From CALXOJ01 sp034120015 (GTDB lineage: Bacteria > Spirochaetota > Spirochaetia > JAFGXN01): DNA of 64,000 nucleotides. Shown here in pieces: positions 1-9,872 of this stretch (its first letter is position 1; the number at the start of each line of letters is the position of its first letter). The notes beneath the pieces were generated by a model, which searched no databases, was not told where the DNA came from, and saw only the letters and a program-made list of their open reading frames with translations. The position numbers and the translations under genes are program-made. Where the stretch lies: contig JAXEIF010000005.1 of NCBI GenBank assembly GCA_034120015.1, positions 93,022 to 157,021 of the forward strand, in the 5' to 3' direction.

Positions 1-612
1 TCGTTTTACGCAACAAAAACAATGACCACCGGAGAAGGCGGTATGATCGTTACACACGACAAGACAGCGGCGGATTTCATCCGCAAAGCCCGACTGCACG
101 GTATCGATCGCGATGTGTGGAACCGGTACTCATCACCCGATGCCCCCCCTACCTACGACATCGTTTGCCGCGGATACAAGTATAATCTGACTGATGCGGC
201 AGCCGCACTCGGTCTGTCGCAAATGGATCGGGTCTTTTCCATGAAAGCTGCCCGCCAAAAAATTGCAGCGGTCTATCAAAAAGAATTAAGCGGACTGCCC
301 GGCATTGTTCTGCCGCCGTTCGACGAAGAATCTTCTTTTCATCTCTATGTCATTCGAATTCGGGACGGCCGCCGTGATGCGGTTTACAACGCTTTGAAAA
401 AAGCCGGCATCTGCTGTTCCGTTCATTACCGTCCGCTTCATCTGATGACATACTTTGCTTCGGTTGCGGCCGAAACAGCAGCCGACCTGCCGGAAGCAAC
501 AAAAGCTTACAATGAAATTCTGTCTCTGCCGCTTTTCTCGGGAATGACGGAAAAAGAATTAAAATATTTAATAGCGGTTTTTAAAAGAACCGTGTATAAT
601 ATATTCAAATGA
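1..612 (+). CDS. DegT/DnrJ/EryC1/StrS-family aminotransferase, C-terminal part
   Basis: The frame is open from base 1, so the gene begins before the window and only about the last 200 residues are present. It opens on SFYATKTMTTGEGGM, the pyridoxal-phosphate motif of sugar aminotransferases, in which the Lys of ATKT forms the Schiff base. The motifs ARLHGIDR and YKYNLTDAAAALGLSQ follow, as usual in the family. Members move an amino group from glutamate to a nucleotide-linked keto sugar for surface polysaccharide synthesis; the substrate cannot be read from this fragment. Its stop overlaps the next start (ATGA at 609-612), so co-transcription with the molybdenum hydroxylase genes is likely, though no functional link is apparent. 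Confidence 0.9.
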   Translation, partial: SFYATKTMTTGEGGMIVTHDKTAADFIRKARLHGIDRDVWNRYSSPDAPPTYDIVCRGYKYNLTDAAAALGLSQMDRVFSMKAARQKIAAVYQKELSGLPGIVLPPFDEESSFHLYVIRIRDGRRDAVYNALKKAGICCSVHYRPLHLMTYFASVAAETAADLPEATKAYNEILSLPLFSGMTEKELKYLIAVFKRTVYNIFK

Positions 613-2672
613 ATATCGATTCGGGTGATTATCCAGATTATGTCAGCGACATCCGCAAAGAGAACATGCTTTATGCGGGATTTCTCCGTTCACCGATTAC
701 GGAAGGACGCATTTTAAGCATTAAAATTCCGAATGAACTTCCGAAAGGAGTTTCCGTTTTTCGGGCATCCGACCTCAAAAATAAAAACTTTATTACGGTC
801 AATAAGCTGAAAATCCCGCTGCTGGCAGCAAAAGACATTCACTACAGAGGAGAACCTGTCCTTCTGATAACGGCGCCGTCCAAAGAAGAATTGAAAACCG
901 CCCGGGAGTCGGTCGAAATCGAATATCGGGAAAAAGAAATGCTCGAATCGGTTTTTTCGGATCTGAACGGACAAACCGTTCTCTATCAGACATCTGTCTG
1001 CGAAACCGATCCCGATCAGATCTCTCCGCCGTCAGCCGAACCGACCCTGATGAGTTCATTCAACACCCCGATTCAGGAACATTTTTATCCCGATTCGCAA
1101 GGTGTTTTTGTCGATTACGCTCCTTCAAAGCTCAAGGTCATTATTTCGTCGGAATGGCCGAAGCACGTCAAAGAAGCCGTCATGCATATAACGGAGCTGC
1201 CCGGTGACAAAGTTATGGTGATGCCGGCAAAATCGAGCCCCGCCTTTGACGGAAAAATCTGGCAACCTTCCATCCTGGCGGCTCTGGCGGCATTTGCATC
1301 TGTCCGTCTCAGAAAAAGCATCAAACTGCTCCTTTCGAAAAGAGAAGACATTCTGTATTCGGGGAAACGGGCTGCCGGTCTTTTTTTTATCGATGCCACG
1401 CTCGGAGACAACCTGAAATTCCGTTCACTCAATTTCTCGTTCACCTACTACTGCGGAGCCTATTTCCCGTTTACCAAAGAAATGATTGAAACCGCGGCTT
1501 TCGGCGCCCGCAATTTTTACAAATCTCCTTTTTTGAAAATCCGGGGAGAAGCCTGTTCGTCCAAAGCCCCTCCGACCGATTTTTTTTCGGGGATCAGCCT
1601 GCCGCAATTCTTTTTCGCGACGGAGATGTTTGTCAACAGACTGGCTAAAACAAAAGAAATTTCACCGATTGAATTACGGCTGGCCAACCTCAATCATTCA
1701 TTTTTCAGAAACATCAATCGGGAAAAGAAAGATATTTTCCCGATTTTACTGGCCGATCTGAACAACCGATGTGATTTCACCCGCAAATATGCCGCATACG
1801 AGCATATGCGTAAGAAAAAATCGACAACCTTTCCAGTCTCCGTCATTCACGGCATCGGATTAAGCACTGCATTTCAGGCAAACGGACTCAATATAAACCG
1901 GGGACAGTTTAATCAGGTTGTCCGTATGAGTTGGTCCACCGAGAGAACACTCAAAATTACGGTTCCTTCAATCCCGGGCAGTCAGGAAACACGCGACATA
2001 TGGAAAGAGTCGGCATCGGCTGTTTTGGGGATTCCGGTAAAAAACATAGCCCTTTCCTATTCGTTTTCCGATGAAGCCGCAACAAACGGACCGGCACTTC
2101 TCAGCGGCAATATTTCGACAATTAACCGGCTTATTAAACTGTGCGCATCAGAAATCCGGGAAATGTGGGAAACCCACGGAAAAGATCGGAAAATCACCAT
2201 TGAAAAGACATCTTCCGACTTACTGACCCGCAACAAAAAGAAATATCTCTATACATCGGCAACCTGCGGCGCTGCCGTTGCGGAAGTCTCTGTCAAACTG
2301 CTGACAATGGAATTGATTATCGAAAAAATTACACTGATTGTCGACTGCGGTTATATCAACAACAAAGCAGTAGCCCGTCAGAAGATCGAAAATGCTGTTA
2401 TTCAAAGCATTTTATGGGCCACCAAAGACGAAAGTTACCAAAACCTGATTAACGAATCTCTCTTTTACTATCCGGGGATCGATCGAATCCCCGAAATTGA
2501 AATCGTTTTTGCAGGTTCTGAGACCGGATTTGAAAAAGGAATCGGCGAAATTGCCTACAGCCTGATTCCGGCAGCCCTGCTTTCGGCTGTCGGGCAGGCT
2601 GTCAACAGAGACTTAAAAGACATGCCGATCAATAACGAAAGAATTTTTAATATCGGAGAAGCTGCAACATGA
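609..2672 (+). CDS. Molybdenum hydroxylase large (molybdopterin-binding) subunit, divergent
   Basis: A 687-residue protein of the xanthine dehydrogenase/aldehyde oxidase large-subunit family. The first ~110 residues look like the a/b hammerhead domain (YAGFLRSPITEGRI, then the DIHYRGEPVLLI region), followed by the long molybdopterin-binding region. The KGIGE near the C-terminus matches the loop carrying the catalytic glutamate. It is shorter than typical members (about 750 or more). At the place where family members read RGFG-x-PQ, this protein reads SGISLPQ, so the usual arginine is missing. The two following genes encode the 2Fe-2S and FAD subunits, which together make a complete hydroxylase with an unknown, probably purine-like or aldehyde, substrate. 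Start and stop overlap both neighbours (ATGA). Confidence 0.8.
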   Translation: MNIDSGDYPDYVSDIRKENMLYAGFLRSPITEGRILSIKIPNELPKGVSVFRASDLKNKNFITVNKLKIPLLAAKDIHYRGEPVLLITAPSKEELKTARESVEIEYREKEMLESVFSDLNGQTVLYQTSVCETDPDQISPPSAEPTLMSSFNTPIQEHFYPDSQGVFVDYAPSKLKVIISSEWPKHVKEAVMHITELPGDKVMVMPAKSSPAFDGKIWQPSILAALAAFASVRLRKSIKLLLSKREDILYSGKRAAGLFFIDATLGDNLKFRSLNFSFTYYCGAYFPFTKEMIETAAFGARNFYKSPFLKIRGEACSSKAPPTDFFSGISLPQFFFATEMFVNRLAKTKEISPIELRLANLNHSFFRNINREKKDIFPILLADLNNRCDFTRKYAAYEHMRKKKSTTFPVSVIHGIGLSTAFQANGLNINRGQFNQVVRMSWSTERTLKITVPSIPGSQETRDIWKESASAVLGIPVKNIALSYSFSDEAATNGPALLSGNISTINRLIKLCASEIREMWETHGKDRKITIEKTSSDLLTRNKKKYLYTSATCGAAVAEVSVKLLTMELIIEKITLIVDCGYINNKAVARQKIENAVIQSILWATKDESYQNLINESLFYYPGIDRIPEIEIVFAGSETGFEKGIGEIAYSLIPAALLSAVGQAVNRDLKDMPINNERIFNIGEAAT

Positions 2673-3172
2673 TGATTACATTCACTCTTAACGGTGAAAA
2701 AAAAACAGTTGACGTTCCCGGAACAAAAAGAGTTATCGATCTGCTGCGGGAACATTTCGGACTGCAGAAAACCAAGGCTTCCTGCTACCAGGGATCGTGC
2801 GGTAACTGCTCCATTCTTCTCGATGACCATATTGTATCGGGATGCACACTGCTGGCATTCGAACTGAAAGATCGGTCGGTCATGACCGCCGAAGGCTATA
2901 TGAAGACAGAGGAATATCAGAGAATCAATCGTGCCTTTACCGAAAACAGCTACTACCCGTGCGACTTCTGCCGTTGGGGGAAAATTTTTGCTATTCACGA
3001 ATTTATTCATTCCGATGAAATCTCGAATATTTCTTCGCTGACACAGGCACTGAAAGGGAATCAGTGCACATGCACAAGTCCGACACTGTTACTGTCCGTT
3101 GCAGAGCAGATTATCAAAACGGAGCGGGGAACAAATCCCGGTTTGAAACATGAACGCATCATCCGAAAGTAA
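2669..3172 (+). CDS. Molybdenum hydroxylase 2Fe-2S subunit
   Basis: A 167-residue electron-transfer subunit with the two expected iron-sulfur domains. The N-terminal ferredoxin-like part has CYQGSCGNCS and a fourth cysteine in the SGC sequence; the C-terminal four-helix part has a CDFC pair and a CTC pair in GNQCTCTSP. The usual second motif is CGFC...CRCTGY, so the C-terminal motif is somewhat divergent (CTCTSP replaces CRCTGY). Homologues carry electrons from the molybdenum centre to FAD. The start overlaps the large-subunit stop (ATGA), and the end overlaps the FAD-subunit gene by 23 bases, which indicates translational coupling. Confidence 0.9.
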   Translation: MMITFTLNGEKKTVDVPGTKRVIDLLREHFGLQKTKASCYQGSCGNCSILLDDHIVSGCTLLAFELKDRSVMTAEGYMKTEEYQRINRAFTENSYYPCDFCRWGKIFAIHEFIHSDEISNISSLTQALKGNQCTCTSPTLLLSVAEQIIKTERGTNPGLKHERIIRK

Positions 3173-4037
3173 CAGACTCATACTGGTATACACTCCGAAT
3201 CATCTCGGCGAAGCTCTGGACCTGCTGGGCAAAAACCCGGATGCGCTTATCTACGCAGGAGGAACCGATATTCTGGCAAAACAAACGACACGTATGCCTG
3301 TTTTCGGCCGTCAGATTATTTCCCTGCGCCGTGTTGAAGAATTACAGCAGATGAAGCGATACGAAGGCTTTGTCGAAATCGGTGCTGCCGTCTCACTCGG
3401 AGAAATCCTGCGACGAAAAGAAGCCCGCTTTCTGCCGCCGATTGTCAAACATGCCATCCAGTCAATCGGCACCCCGGCACTGCGAAACACGGCAACAATC
3501 GGCGGCAATATTGCCGTTGCCGACCGCAAACTGCTGCTGTTGCCTGTACTGCTGATTCTCGACTCGTTTCTGGAAGTAAAATCACGTCAGACAACCCGTT
3601 TTATGGAAATCAAACGCTTTCTCGACGAAAACAATACTGTCAGACTTCAGCCGGATGAAATCATTACAAAAATCCGAATACCGACCGGTCGTTTTAATCT
3701 TTTCGGCTTCTCGACACTGCCCGGATGCGTTATCCGCACGCAGGATTATTTTATGATGTGCTATGTCGCCCGAAAAAACCGATCGGTTTTGGAAAAAATC
3801 AACTTTGCATTTAACATCGACGGTCGGCACATTGTTCGCATCAAACAGTCCGAAGACCGGCTTATCGGGAAAAAAATGCCGCTGATACCGAACGAGATTC
3901 GTGAAGAAGTCCGTTTCTTTGAAGCAAAAATCGAAGCCCGCCTGCCTCTTTTGCCGGTTTACAAAAAGGAACGGATAGTCAATTATTTCCGTCTGATGCT
4001 GACACAGGAGCTCAACAGAGTCGTATTCTCCGAATAA
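3150..4037 (+). CDS. Molybdenum hydroxylase FAD-binding subunit
   Basis: A 295-residue protein of the CoxM/XdhB type. The FAD-binding loops are visible: AGGTDILAK near residue 37 and the TIGGNIA loop near residue 115 after GTPALRNTA. The C-terminal third matches the CO-dehydrogenase flavoprotein C-terminal domain. In this family the subunit passes electrons from the 2Fe-2S subunit to NAD+ or another acceptor. It is the last gene of the hydroxylase operon; the next gene has its own promoter 4 bases after this stop. There is no accessory XdhC-like or molybdopterin-insertion gene in the window. Confidence 0.88.
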   Translation: MNASSESNRLILVYTPNHLGEALDLLGKNPDALIYAGGTDILAKQTTRMPVFGRQIISLRRVEELQQMKRYEGFVEIGAAVSLGEILRRKEARFLPPIVKHAIQSIGTPALRNTATIGGNIAVADRKLLLLPVLLILDSFLEVKSRQTTRFMEIKRFLDENNTVRLQPDEIITKIRIPTGRFNLFGFSTLPGCVIRTQDYFMMCYVARKNRSVLEKINFAFNIDGRHIVRIKQSEDRLIGKKMPLIPNEIREEVRFFEAKIEARLPLLPVYKKERIVNYFRLMLTQELNRVVFSE

Positions 4038-4040
4038 ATA

Positions 4041-4068
4041 TTGACAAATTAAAAAATTAAGGTATCAT
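4041..4068 (+). promoter_or_regulatory. Sigma-70 promoter of dnaE-recG
   Basis: TTGACA (4041-4046), 16-base spacer, TATCAT (4063-4068). The spacer is AT-rich. A strong GGGAGG ribosome-binding site at 4105-4110 lies 8 bases before the dnaE start. Confidence 0.75.
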
Positions 4069-4118
4069 AGAATTTCGCACCGGTAAATAAAGAAATGTTT
4101 CGACGGGAGGGCGAAAAC

Positions 4119-7100
4119 ATGGCTGTAAAATTCATCCACCTGCATAATCACTCGGATTACTCTCTGCTTGACGGGGCGGCATCCGTAAAAAATCTGGTCG
4201 CCAAAGCCGTCGAATTGGGAATGTCCCATTTGGCACTGACCGATCACGGAAATATGTTCGGTGCTATCAACTTTTATCGTGCCGCCAAAAATGCGGGAAT
4301 TAAACCGATTGTCGGGTGCGAAGTTTACATTTATCCCCCTTCCCGATTCGAACACAAAGCCGACGAAAAATATTATCACATGATTCTTCTGGCCAAAAAC
4401 AATACCGGTTATAAGAATTTAATTAAGCTGGTCTCTGCCGGCTATCTCGACGGATTTTATTACCGTCCGCGTATCGACGATGAACTCCTGAAGAAATATC
4501 ACGAAGGTTTAATCTGCAGTTCGGCCTGTATTGCCGGCGAAATTCCGCGACTGATTCTCCGTAACGAATACGAAAAAGCAAAAGAACGGGCTCTTTTTTA
4601 CAAAAATCTGTTCGGAAACGGCGATTTTTATCTGGAGGTAATGAATCACGGTATCGAAGAAGAGCTGCGGGCCAATGAAAGCATTTTCCGTCTGGCCGAG
4701 GAATTGGACATTCCGGTCATCGCTACCAACGATATTCATTACGTGGAACCGGATGACTACAACGCACAGGACACGCTGATTTGCATCGGAACCGGGCAGC
4801 TCAAACGCGGTGCGGAAACGGGAACCTCCGACGAACAGGGGAAAAAGGGTAAAGATACCGAATCGGCCCGCTTCGAATTTAAACAGCATGAGTTCTACTT
4901 CAAAACACCGGAGCAAATGGCGTCACTCTTTCCCGACCACCCCGAAGTGCTTGAAAACACCGTCAGACTGGCCGAAAAATGCAATCTGGAAATCGAATTT
5001 CCGGGCGGAATTCTGCCAAACTATCCGTTGCCTGAAGGATTTAATACAGCCGAAGATTACGTACGTTATCTGACGGAAAAGGGTTTAAAGGAACGATACC
5101 CCGTTATCACCGAAGAAATCCGCAGCAGAGCCGATTACGAACTGAGTATTATTTTCGATATCGGCGGTAAAAGCTTTGCCGGATACTTTCTGATTGTCTG
5201 GGATTTTATCAATTATGCGAGACAGAACGGGATTCCGGTCGGCCCCGGCCGCGGTTCCGGCGCCGGTTCCATTGTTGCCTATGCCATGAAAATTACCGAT
5301 ATCGATCCGTTAAAATACGATCTGCTGTTCGAGCGCTTTTTGAACCCCGAACGGGTCAGCATGCCGGATTTCGATATCGACTTCTGCAACGAAGGCCGCG
5401 AAGCGGTTATCGATTATGTCCGACAAAAATACGGTGCCGATCGGGTTGCCTCTATTTGTACTTTCGGAACTTTGAAAACAAAAGCCGTTCTTAAGGATGT
5501 TGCCCGGGTTCATAACATCCCGTTTAACGAATCGAACAAAGCAACACAGCTGATTACCGAAGATTTACTGCCGCTCCATTATTACAGCAAGGACGGAAAC
5601 GAAATCACCCAGGCAGTTTTCCGCACTCTTTCCGAAAAAGGAGAAGATGTTTTTTCCAAAAAAAACAAACTGACTCTTTCTACTGCCATGAAAGAAATTC
5701 GGGAAATCCAGGCGATTCTGAATCACGAAGATAAAGGAGACGGCGAGCCGTGGAGTCGGGAATGGGATGTTGTTTTTAAAGAATCGCTGGTTTTGGAAAA
5801 TATGGCCAGAAACGTTTCGACCCACGCCTGCGGCATGGTTATCGGACAGGAACCGCTGGTCGAATATGTTCCTCTCTACCGCAGCAACTCGAAGACAAAC
5901 GATGTCATTGCCACACAGTACACAATGGATCTTATCGAAGACTGCGGACTGGTTAAAATGGACTTCCTCGGGCTCAAAACGCTGACAATTATCAAAAACT
6001 GCATCCGGCTTATCAATAAAACCAAACCCGAATTTAAGGAAACCGATATTCCCGACGATGATCCGGAAACATTTAAAATGCTCTGCGAAGGAAAAAGTTC
6101 CTGCGTCTTCCAGTTTGAAAGTGCCGGTATGCAAAAAATTTTGCGGGACGCAAAGCCGACATCCATCGAAGACATGATTGCGTTAAATGCTCTCTACCGT
6201 CCCGGTCCTCTTGACTGGATTCCGGTTTACATTGCCTACAAACACAAGGAACAACCGGTTTTTGACAAACCCCAGAAAGCGGAGAGTTTCCGCCGTCTGG
6301 AAGAATTATGCCGCCGGTGCAAAGAACTCAACGACATTCTGACCCCGACCAACATGATTCCGATTTATCAGGAACAGATTATGAAAATCGGACAGTCGGT
6401 TGCCGGTTTTTCTCTCGGAACAGCCGACCTGATGCGCCGGGCTATGGGAAAGAAAAAAATCGATGTTCTTCTGAAAACAAAAAAAGATTTTATTAAAGGC
6501 GCCATCGAGACAACGGGAATCACTGCCGAAGATGCCGACTTTCTTTTCGAAGATATTATTAAACCATTCAGCGGATACGGATTCAACAAATCACACGCCG
6601 CCGCCTACTCCGTTGTGGCATACAAAACCGCCTATCTGAAATGTCACTATCCGGCCGAATTTATGGCAGCCAACCTGACCAATGAAATCGGCGGCAGCAA
6701 AGAAAAAATGCAGGAATACCTGACGGAAACCCGTTCAATGGGCATCGAAATTCTTCCTCCCGATATCAATATTTCGGAAAAGTATTTTACGGTTGCCGAC
6801 GGGAAAATCGTTTACGGCATTTCGGGCATCAGCGGTGTCGGCGACGCCGTTACGGACCATATTCAGAAAATCCGTGCCGAAAAGGGACTTTTTGCCGATT
6901 TCATCGATTTTCTGGAAAAAGTCGACCTGCATATCTGCAACAGCCGTGTCATAGCCGCTCTGATTTACTCGGGTGCCTTCGACAGTATAGAAAGCCGTCC
7001 GCGTGCCGAACTGGTCGGCAACCTCGACAAAATGTCGCTTTATGCCGCCCGGCAGAAAGAGGCCTTTTCCGGCGGTCAGGCCAGTCTCTTCGGTGATTTG

Positions 7101-7799
7101 GAAAAGGAAGCACCGTTACCAAAACCCGAATACGCTCCTTTCAAAGAATGGAGTGAAAAACAGCTTCTCGAATATGAAAAAGAATACCTGGGATTCTACG
7201 CCTCTCATCATCCGCTCGAAAAGTACCGTACACTGTGGGAACGCGGCACAAACTTCCGTACCGTTAACATTCCGGACTACATTACCGGACGCAACTGCAC
7301 CGTTATCGGTATGATCAGTCAGAAACAGCGCCGGCGGACGCAGAAAGGTGACGATATGATTACCTTCACCATCGAGGATTTCGACGGAACAGTCAACGGG
7401 GTCGTTTTTCCGAGAACTTATAGAGCCTGTTCCGAACAGTGGGACAGTGTCGAAAACGACGACATTATCATGTTCTCGGCCAAATTCGACAGACAGGAAA
7501 GAGGCGCCCAACTGATTTTCGACCGTTTTCTGGAAATCGATTTAAATAAAATTCCTGACAAAGCATGCGCCTCCGAAGTCCATATCCGATTCAAACCGCG
7601 TTACACACAGGACAACCTGATGGATTTGAGACGGATCATGATGAACCGGTCGGGAACCAATCAGATTTATCTTCACGTTCCGTCAGGCAACGGCGAATAT
7701 ATTTTGAAAGCTCCCGCCTCGATGGGAGTTACGGACAGCCGTGACTTTCTGGATGAAATCGGTACCCGTGAATACGTCAGCTCCGTATGGAAAGTCTGA
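4119..7799 (+). CDS. dnaE: DNA polymerase III alpha subunit
   Basis: A 1226-residue replicative polymerase of the DnaE1 type. The N-terminal PHP domain begins FIHLHNHSDYSLLDGA. The catalytic palm contains GPGRGSGAGS and the aspartate motif PDFDIDFCNEGRE near residue 425. The finger region has GYGFNKSHAAAYS near residue 825, and an OB fold lies near residue 1060 onward. There is no DnaQ-like exonuclease insertion, so it is not PolC. A charged low-complexity insert sits near residues 240-255. The start at 4119 is preferred over the in-frame ATG at 4095 because GGGAGG at 4105-4110 is placed correctly for 4119 and homologues begin just before FIHLH. The 3' end overlaps recG by 13 bases. Confidence 0.97.
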   Translation: MAVKFIHLHNHSDYSLLDGAASVKNLVAKAVELGMSHLALTDHGNMFGAINFYRAAKNAGIKPIVGCEVYIYPPSRFEHKADEKYYHMILLAKNNTGYKNLIKLVSAGYLDGFYYRPRIDDELLKKYHEGLICSSACIAGEIPRLILRNEYEKAKERALFYKNLFGNGDFYLEVMNHGIEEELRANESIFRLAEELDIPVIATNDIHYVEPDDYNAQDTLICIGTGQLKRGAETGTSDEQGKKGKDTESARFEFKQHEFYFKTPEQMASLFPDHPEVLENTVRLAEKCNLEIEFPGGILPNYPLPEGFNTAEDYVRYLTEKGLKERYPVITEEIRSRADYELSIIFDIGGKSFAGYFLIVWDFINYARQNGIPVGPGRGSGAGSIVAYAMKITDIDPLKYDLLFERFLNPERVSMPDFDIDFCNEGREAVIDYVRQKYGADRVASICTFGTLKTKAVLKDVARVHNIPFNESNKATQLITEDLLPLHYYSKDGNEITQAVFRTLSEKGEDVFSKKNKLTLSTAMKEIREIQAILNHEDKGDGEPWSREWDVVFKESLVLENMARNVSTHACGMVIGQEPLVEYVPLYRSNSKTNDVIATQYTMDLIEDCGLVKMDFLGLKTLTIIKNCIRLINKTKPEFKETDIPDDDPETFKMLCEGKSSCVFQFESAGMQKILRDAKPTSIEDMIALNALYRPGPLDWIPVYIAYKHKEQPVFDKPQKAESFRRLEELCRRCKELNDILTPTNMIPIYQEQIMKIGQSVAGFSLGTADLMRRAMGKKKIDVLLKTKKDFIKGAIETTGITAEDADFLFEDIIKPFSGYGFNKSHAAAYSVVAYKTAYLKCHYPAEFMAANLTNEIGGSKEKMQEYLTETRSMGIEILPPDINISEKYFTVADGKIVYGISGISGVGDAVTDHIQKIRAEKGLFADFIDFLEKVDLHICNSRVIAALIYSGAFDSIESRPRAELVGNLDKMSLYAARQKEAFSGGQASLFGDLEKEAPLPKPEYAPFKEWSEKQLLEYEKEYLGFYASHHPLEKYRTLWERGTNFRTVNIPDYITGRNCTVIGMISQKQRRRTQKGDDMITFTIEDFDGTVNGVVFPRTYRACSEQWDSVENDDIIMFSAKFDRQERGAQLIFDRFLEIDLNKIPDKACASEVHIRFKPRYTQDNLMDLRRIMMNRSGTNQIYLHVPSGNGEYILKAPASMGVTDSRDFLDEIGTREYVSSVWKV

Positions 7800-9811
7800 T
7801 CGAAGAGACAGCGCCGAACGATCCCGTCTCGACATTACCGGGAATTGCATCCGGCAAAGCCGCGCTGCTGGCAAAATCGGGTATTTTTACTCTCCGTGAC
7901 TTACTGACATTTTACCCGCGGGATTATAAAGACACCGTTCATTTTTTTTCGTTTGCCGAGATCGCACAATGCGGCCATGCGGCAGCGGGTGTCGCGACTG
8001 TGACCGCTCATGAGAGAGTGGCTGTGCGCGGCGGAATCCTTTCGATTATTATTGCCGCCGATGAAACCGGCGCTCTTTGCGAATTTCCGCTTTTCAACCG
8101 CGGATTCCTGCTTCCGTCATTTCCTGTCGGTAAAAAATTTTATTTTTATTCCAAAATTATGGTCCAGACCGGTCGGTTTCGGGGAAATTTAACCGACTTC
8201 GAATCTTACAGCGAAAACCCGGCCTTTTTCCGCCAATGGCAGCCTGTCTACCCACTGACAGCCGGTCTCTCGCAGGCTTTTTTTATTAAGGCTGTCCGTG
8301 CGGCTCTCGAACGCAGCCGCGACCGTTTATCCTTTCGGCTGCCGCCCAATTGGCAGTCGCCGTTTCCCCTTCTTTCTTACGCGGAAGCCCTGCGATGTAT
8401 TCACCTTCCGAAAACCGAAACGGAAATCGAAGAAGCCCGACGGACACTCGGGTACTTCGAGCTCTACCGCTTTGCGGCCGCGGCAAAAGAACACCGCCTG
8501 AACCGCGCACGTGTTGTGCGTAAAACCGTTTCCGACAGTGCCGTTTCCCCTCTGCAGCAAAAACTGATTGAATCGCTGCCGTTTGCGTTGACAGCCGGTC
8601 AACAGACTGCATTGACGGAAATTAACCGCGATCTTAATGCCCCGGTCGCTATGGAACGGCTGTTGCAGGGGGACGTCGGCTGCGGAAAGACGCTTGTCGC
8701 TTTTTTGGCCGCCGCCGGCGTCATCGAACGGGGACAACAGTGTGCATTGATGGTTCCGACGGAACTTTTGGCGCGGCAGCATGCCGAAAAAGCATTCCGC
8801 CTTTTTACTCCGGTCGGAATCACTGTTTCGTTTTTCACAGGCAGTCTGAATAAAGATTCACGGCAAAATGTTTTACAGATGCTCGGAAAAGGAGAAATCG
8901 ATCTGATCATCGGAACACATGCTCTTTTTTCCCAGGATGTCGCTTTTGCCGACTTGGGACTGGTCATTATAGACGAACAGCATAAATTCGGCGTTATCCA
9001 GCGTTCCTCTCTTTTTGCAAAGGGTGAACAGCCCGACATTCTGATGATGAGCGCAACCCCGATTCCGGGTACGCTGGCCCGCACCGTTTATGCTTCTCTG
9101 GAAGTTTCTACCATTGAAGACCTGCCCCGGGGACGTCTCCCGATTCAAACGCATCTGGCCCGCACGGGTAACGAGCAGAAAGTCTACAATTTTGTCCACA
9201 GGGAACTGACCGCCGGACACCAGGCTTATTTTGTTTATCCTTTAATCGAAGAAAACGGTCGTTCCGATCTCAAAGACAGTCTTCAAATGGCCGAAGCGCT
9301 TCAAATGCAGGTTTTTCCCGATTTCCGCGTGGCGCTGATTCACTCCCGGCTGACCGAAGAACAAAAACTGACCGTCATGGAACGGTTTGCGGCAGGAGAT
9401 ATCGATATTCTGGTTTCAACTACAGTTGTCGAAGTCGGCATCGATAACCCCAACGCAACCGTTATGGTTATCGAAAATGCCCAACGCTTCGGACTGGCAA
9501 CCCTGCACCAGCTGCGCGGACGAATCGGCCGATCGTCTCTTCCCTCTTACTGCTTTCTGATCTACGATAACGAAAATCTGACCGGAGAAGGCAAAAGCAG
9601 GCTGAAAATTCTGGCCCGGTCGAACAACGGCTTCGAAATAGCCGGAGAAGATTTGAAACTGCGCGGTCCGGGTGAAATTTTCGGTGAACGGCAGACCGGA
9701 ATGCTGAAATTCAAAATTGCCGATCCCGTTGCCGAAAGCAAAATCCTCGAACACATTACAGACCGGCTCGACCGGCTTTATCCCGATAAAACCTCCCGAA
9801 TTAATCAATAA
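7787..9811 (+). CDS. recG: ATP-dependent DNA helicase RecG
   Basis: A 674-residue branch-migration helicase that remodels stalled replication forks and Holliday junctions. The N-terminal wedge/OB region starts LPGIASGKAALLAKSGIFTL. The helicase core shows Walker A (LQGDVGCGKT), a DEQH Walker B box, the SATPIPGT motif III and the HQLRGRIGRS motif VI. The C-terminus has the expected GPGEIFGERQTG. Length is typical of the family. The start lies inside dnaE with no clear Shine-Dalgarno sequence, so translation is probably coupled to dnaE. Confidence 0.97.
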   Translation: MESLIEETAPNDPVSTLPGIASGKAALLAKSGIFTLRDLLTFYPRDYKDTVHFFSFAEIAQCGHAAAGVATVTAHERVAVRGGILSIIIAADETGALCEFPLFNRGFLLPSFPVGKKFYFYSKIMVQTGRFRGNLTDFESYSENPAFFRQWQPVYPLTAGLSQAFFIKAVRAALERSRDRLSFRLPPNWQSPFPLLSYAEALRCIHLPKTETEIEEARRTLGYFELYRFAAAAKEHRLNRARVVRKTVSDSAVSPLQQKLIESLPFALTAGQQTALTEINRDLNAPVAMERLLQGDVGCGKTLVAFLAAAGVIERGQQCALMVPTELLARQHAEKAFRLFTPVGITVSFFTGSLNKDSRQNVLQMLGKGEIDLIIGTHALFSQDVAFADLGLVIIDEQHKFGVIQRSSLFAKGEQPDILMMSATPIPGTLARTVYASLEVSTIEDLPRGRLPIQTHLARTGNEQKVYNFVHRELTAGHQAYFVYPLIEENGRSDLKDSLQMAEALQMQVFPDFRVALIHSRLTEEQKLTVMERFAAGDIDILVSTTVVEVGIDNPNATVMVIENAQRFGLATLHQLRGRIGRSSLPSYCFLIYDNENLTGEGKSRLKILARSNNGFEIAGEDLKLRGPGEIFGERQTGMLKFKIADPVAESKILEHITDRLDRLYPDKTSRINQ

Positions 9812-9825
9812 TTTTCTTTTTCTCG

Positions 9826-9854
9826 TGGAAACTTTTTGCAAAATGTTATATAAT
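9826..9854 (+). promoter_or_regulatory. Probable promoter of the ilvE-rlmN gene run
   Basis: A perfect -10 (TATAAT at 9849-9854) with a weak -35 (TGGAAA at 9826-9831) and a 17-base spacer. The ribosome-binding site AAGAGG (9861-9866) follows closely, implying a very short untranslated leader. Confidence 0.55.
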
Positions 9855-9872
9855 AAGGAAAAGAGGATTATT

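Noticed and set aside
4119..7799. PolC-type polymerase
   Set aside because: No inserted proofreading exonuclease; the domain order is that of DnaE.
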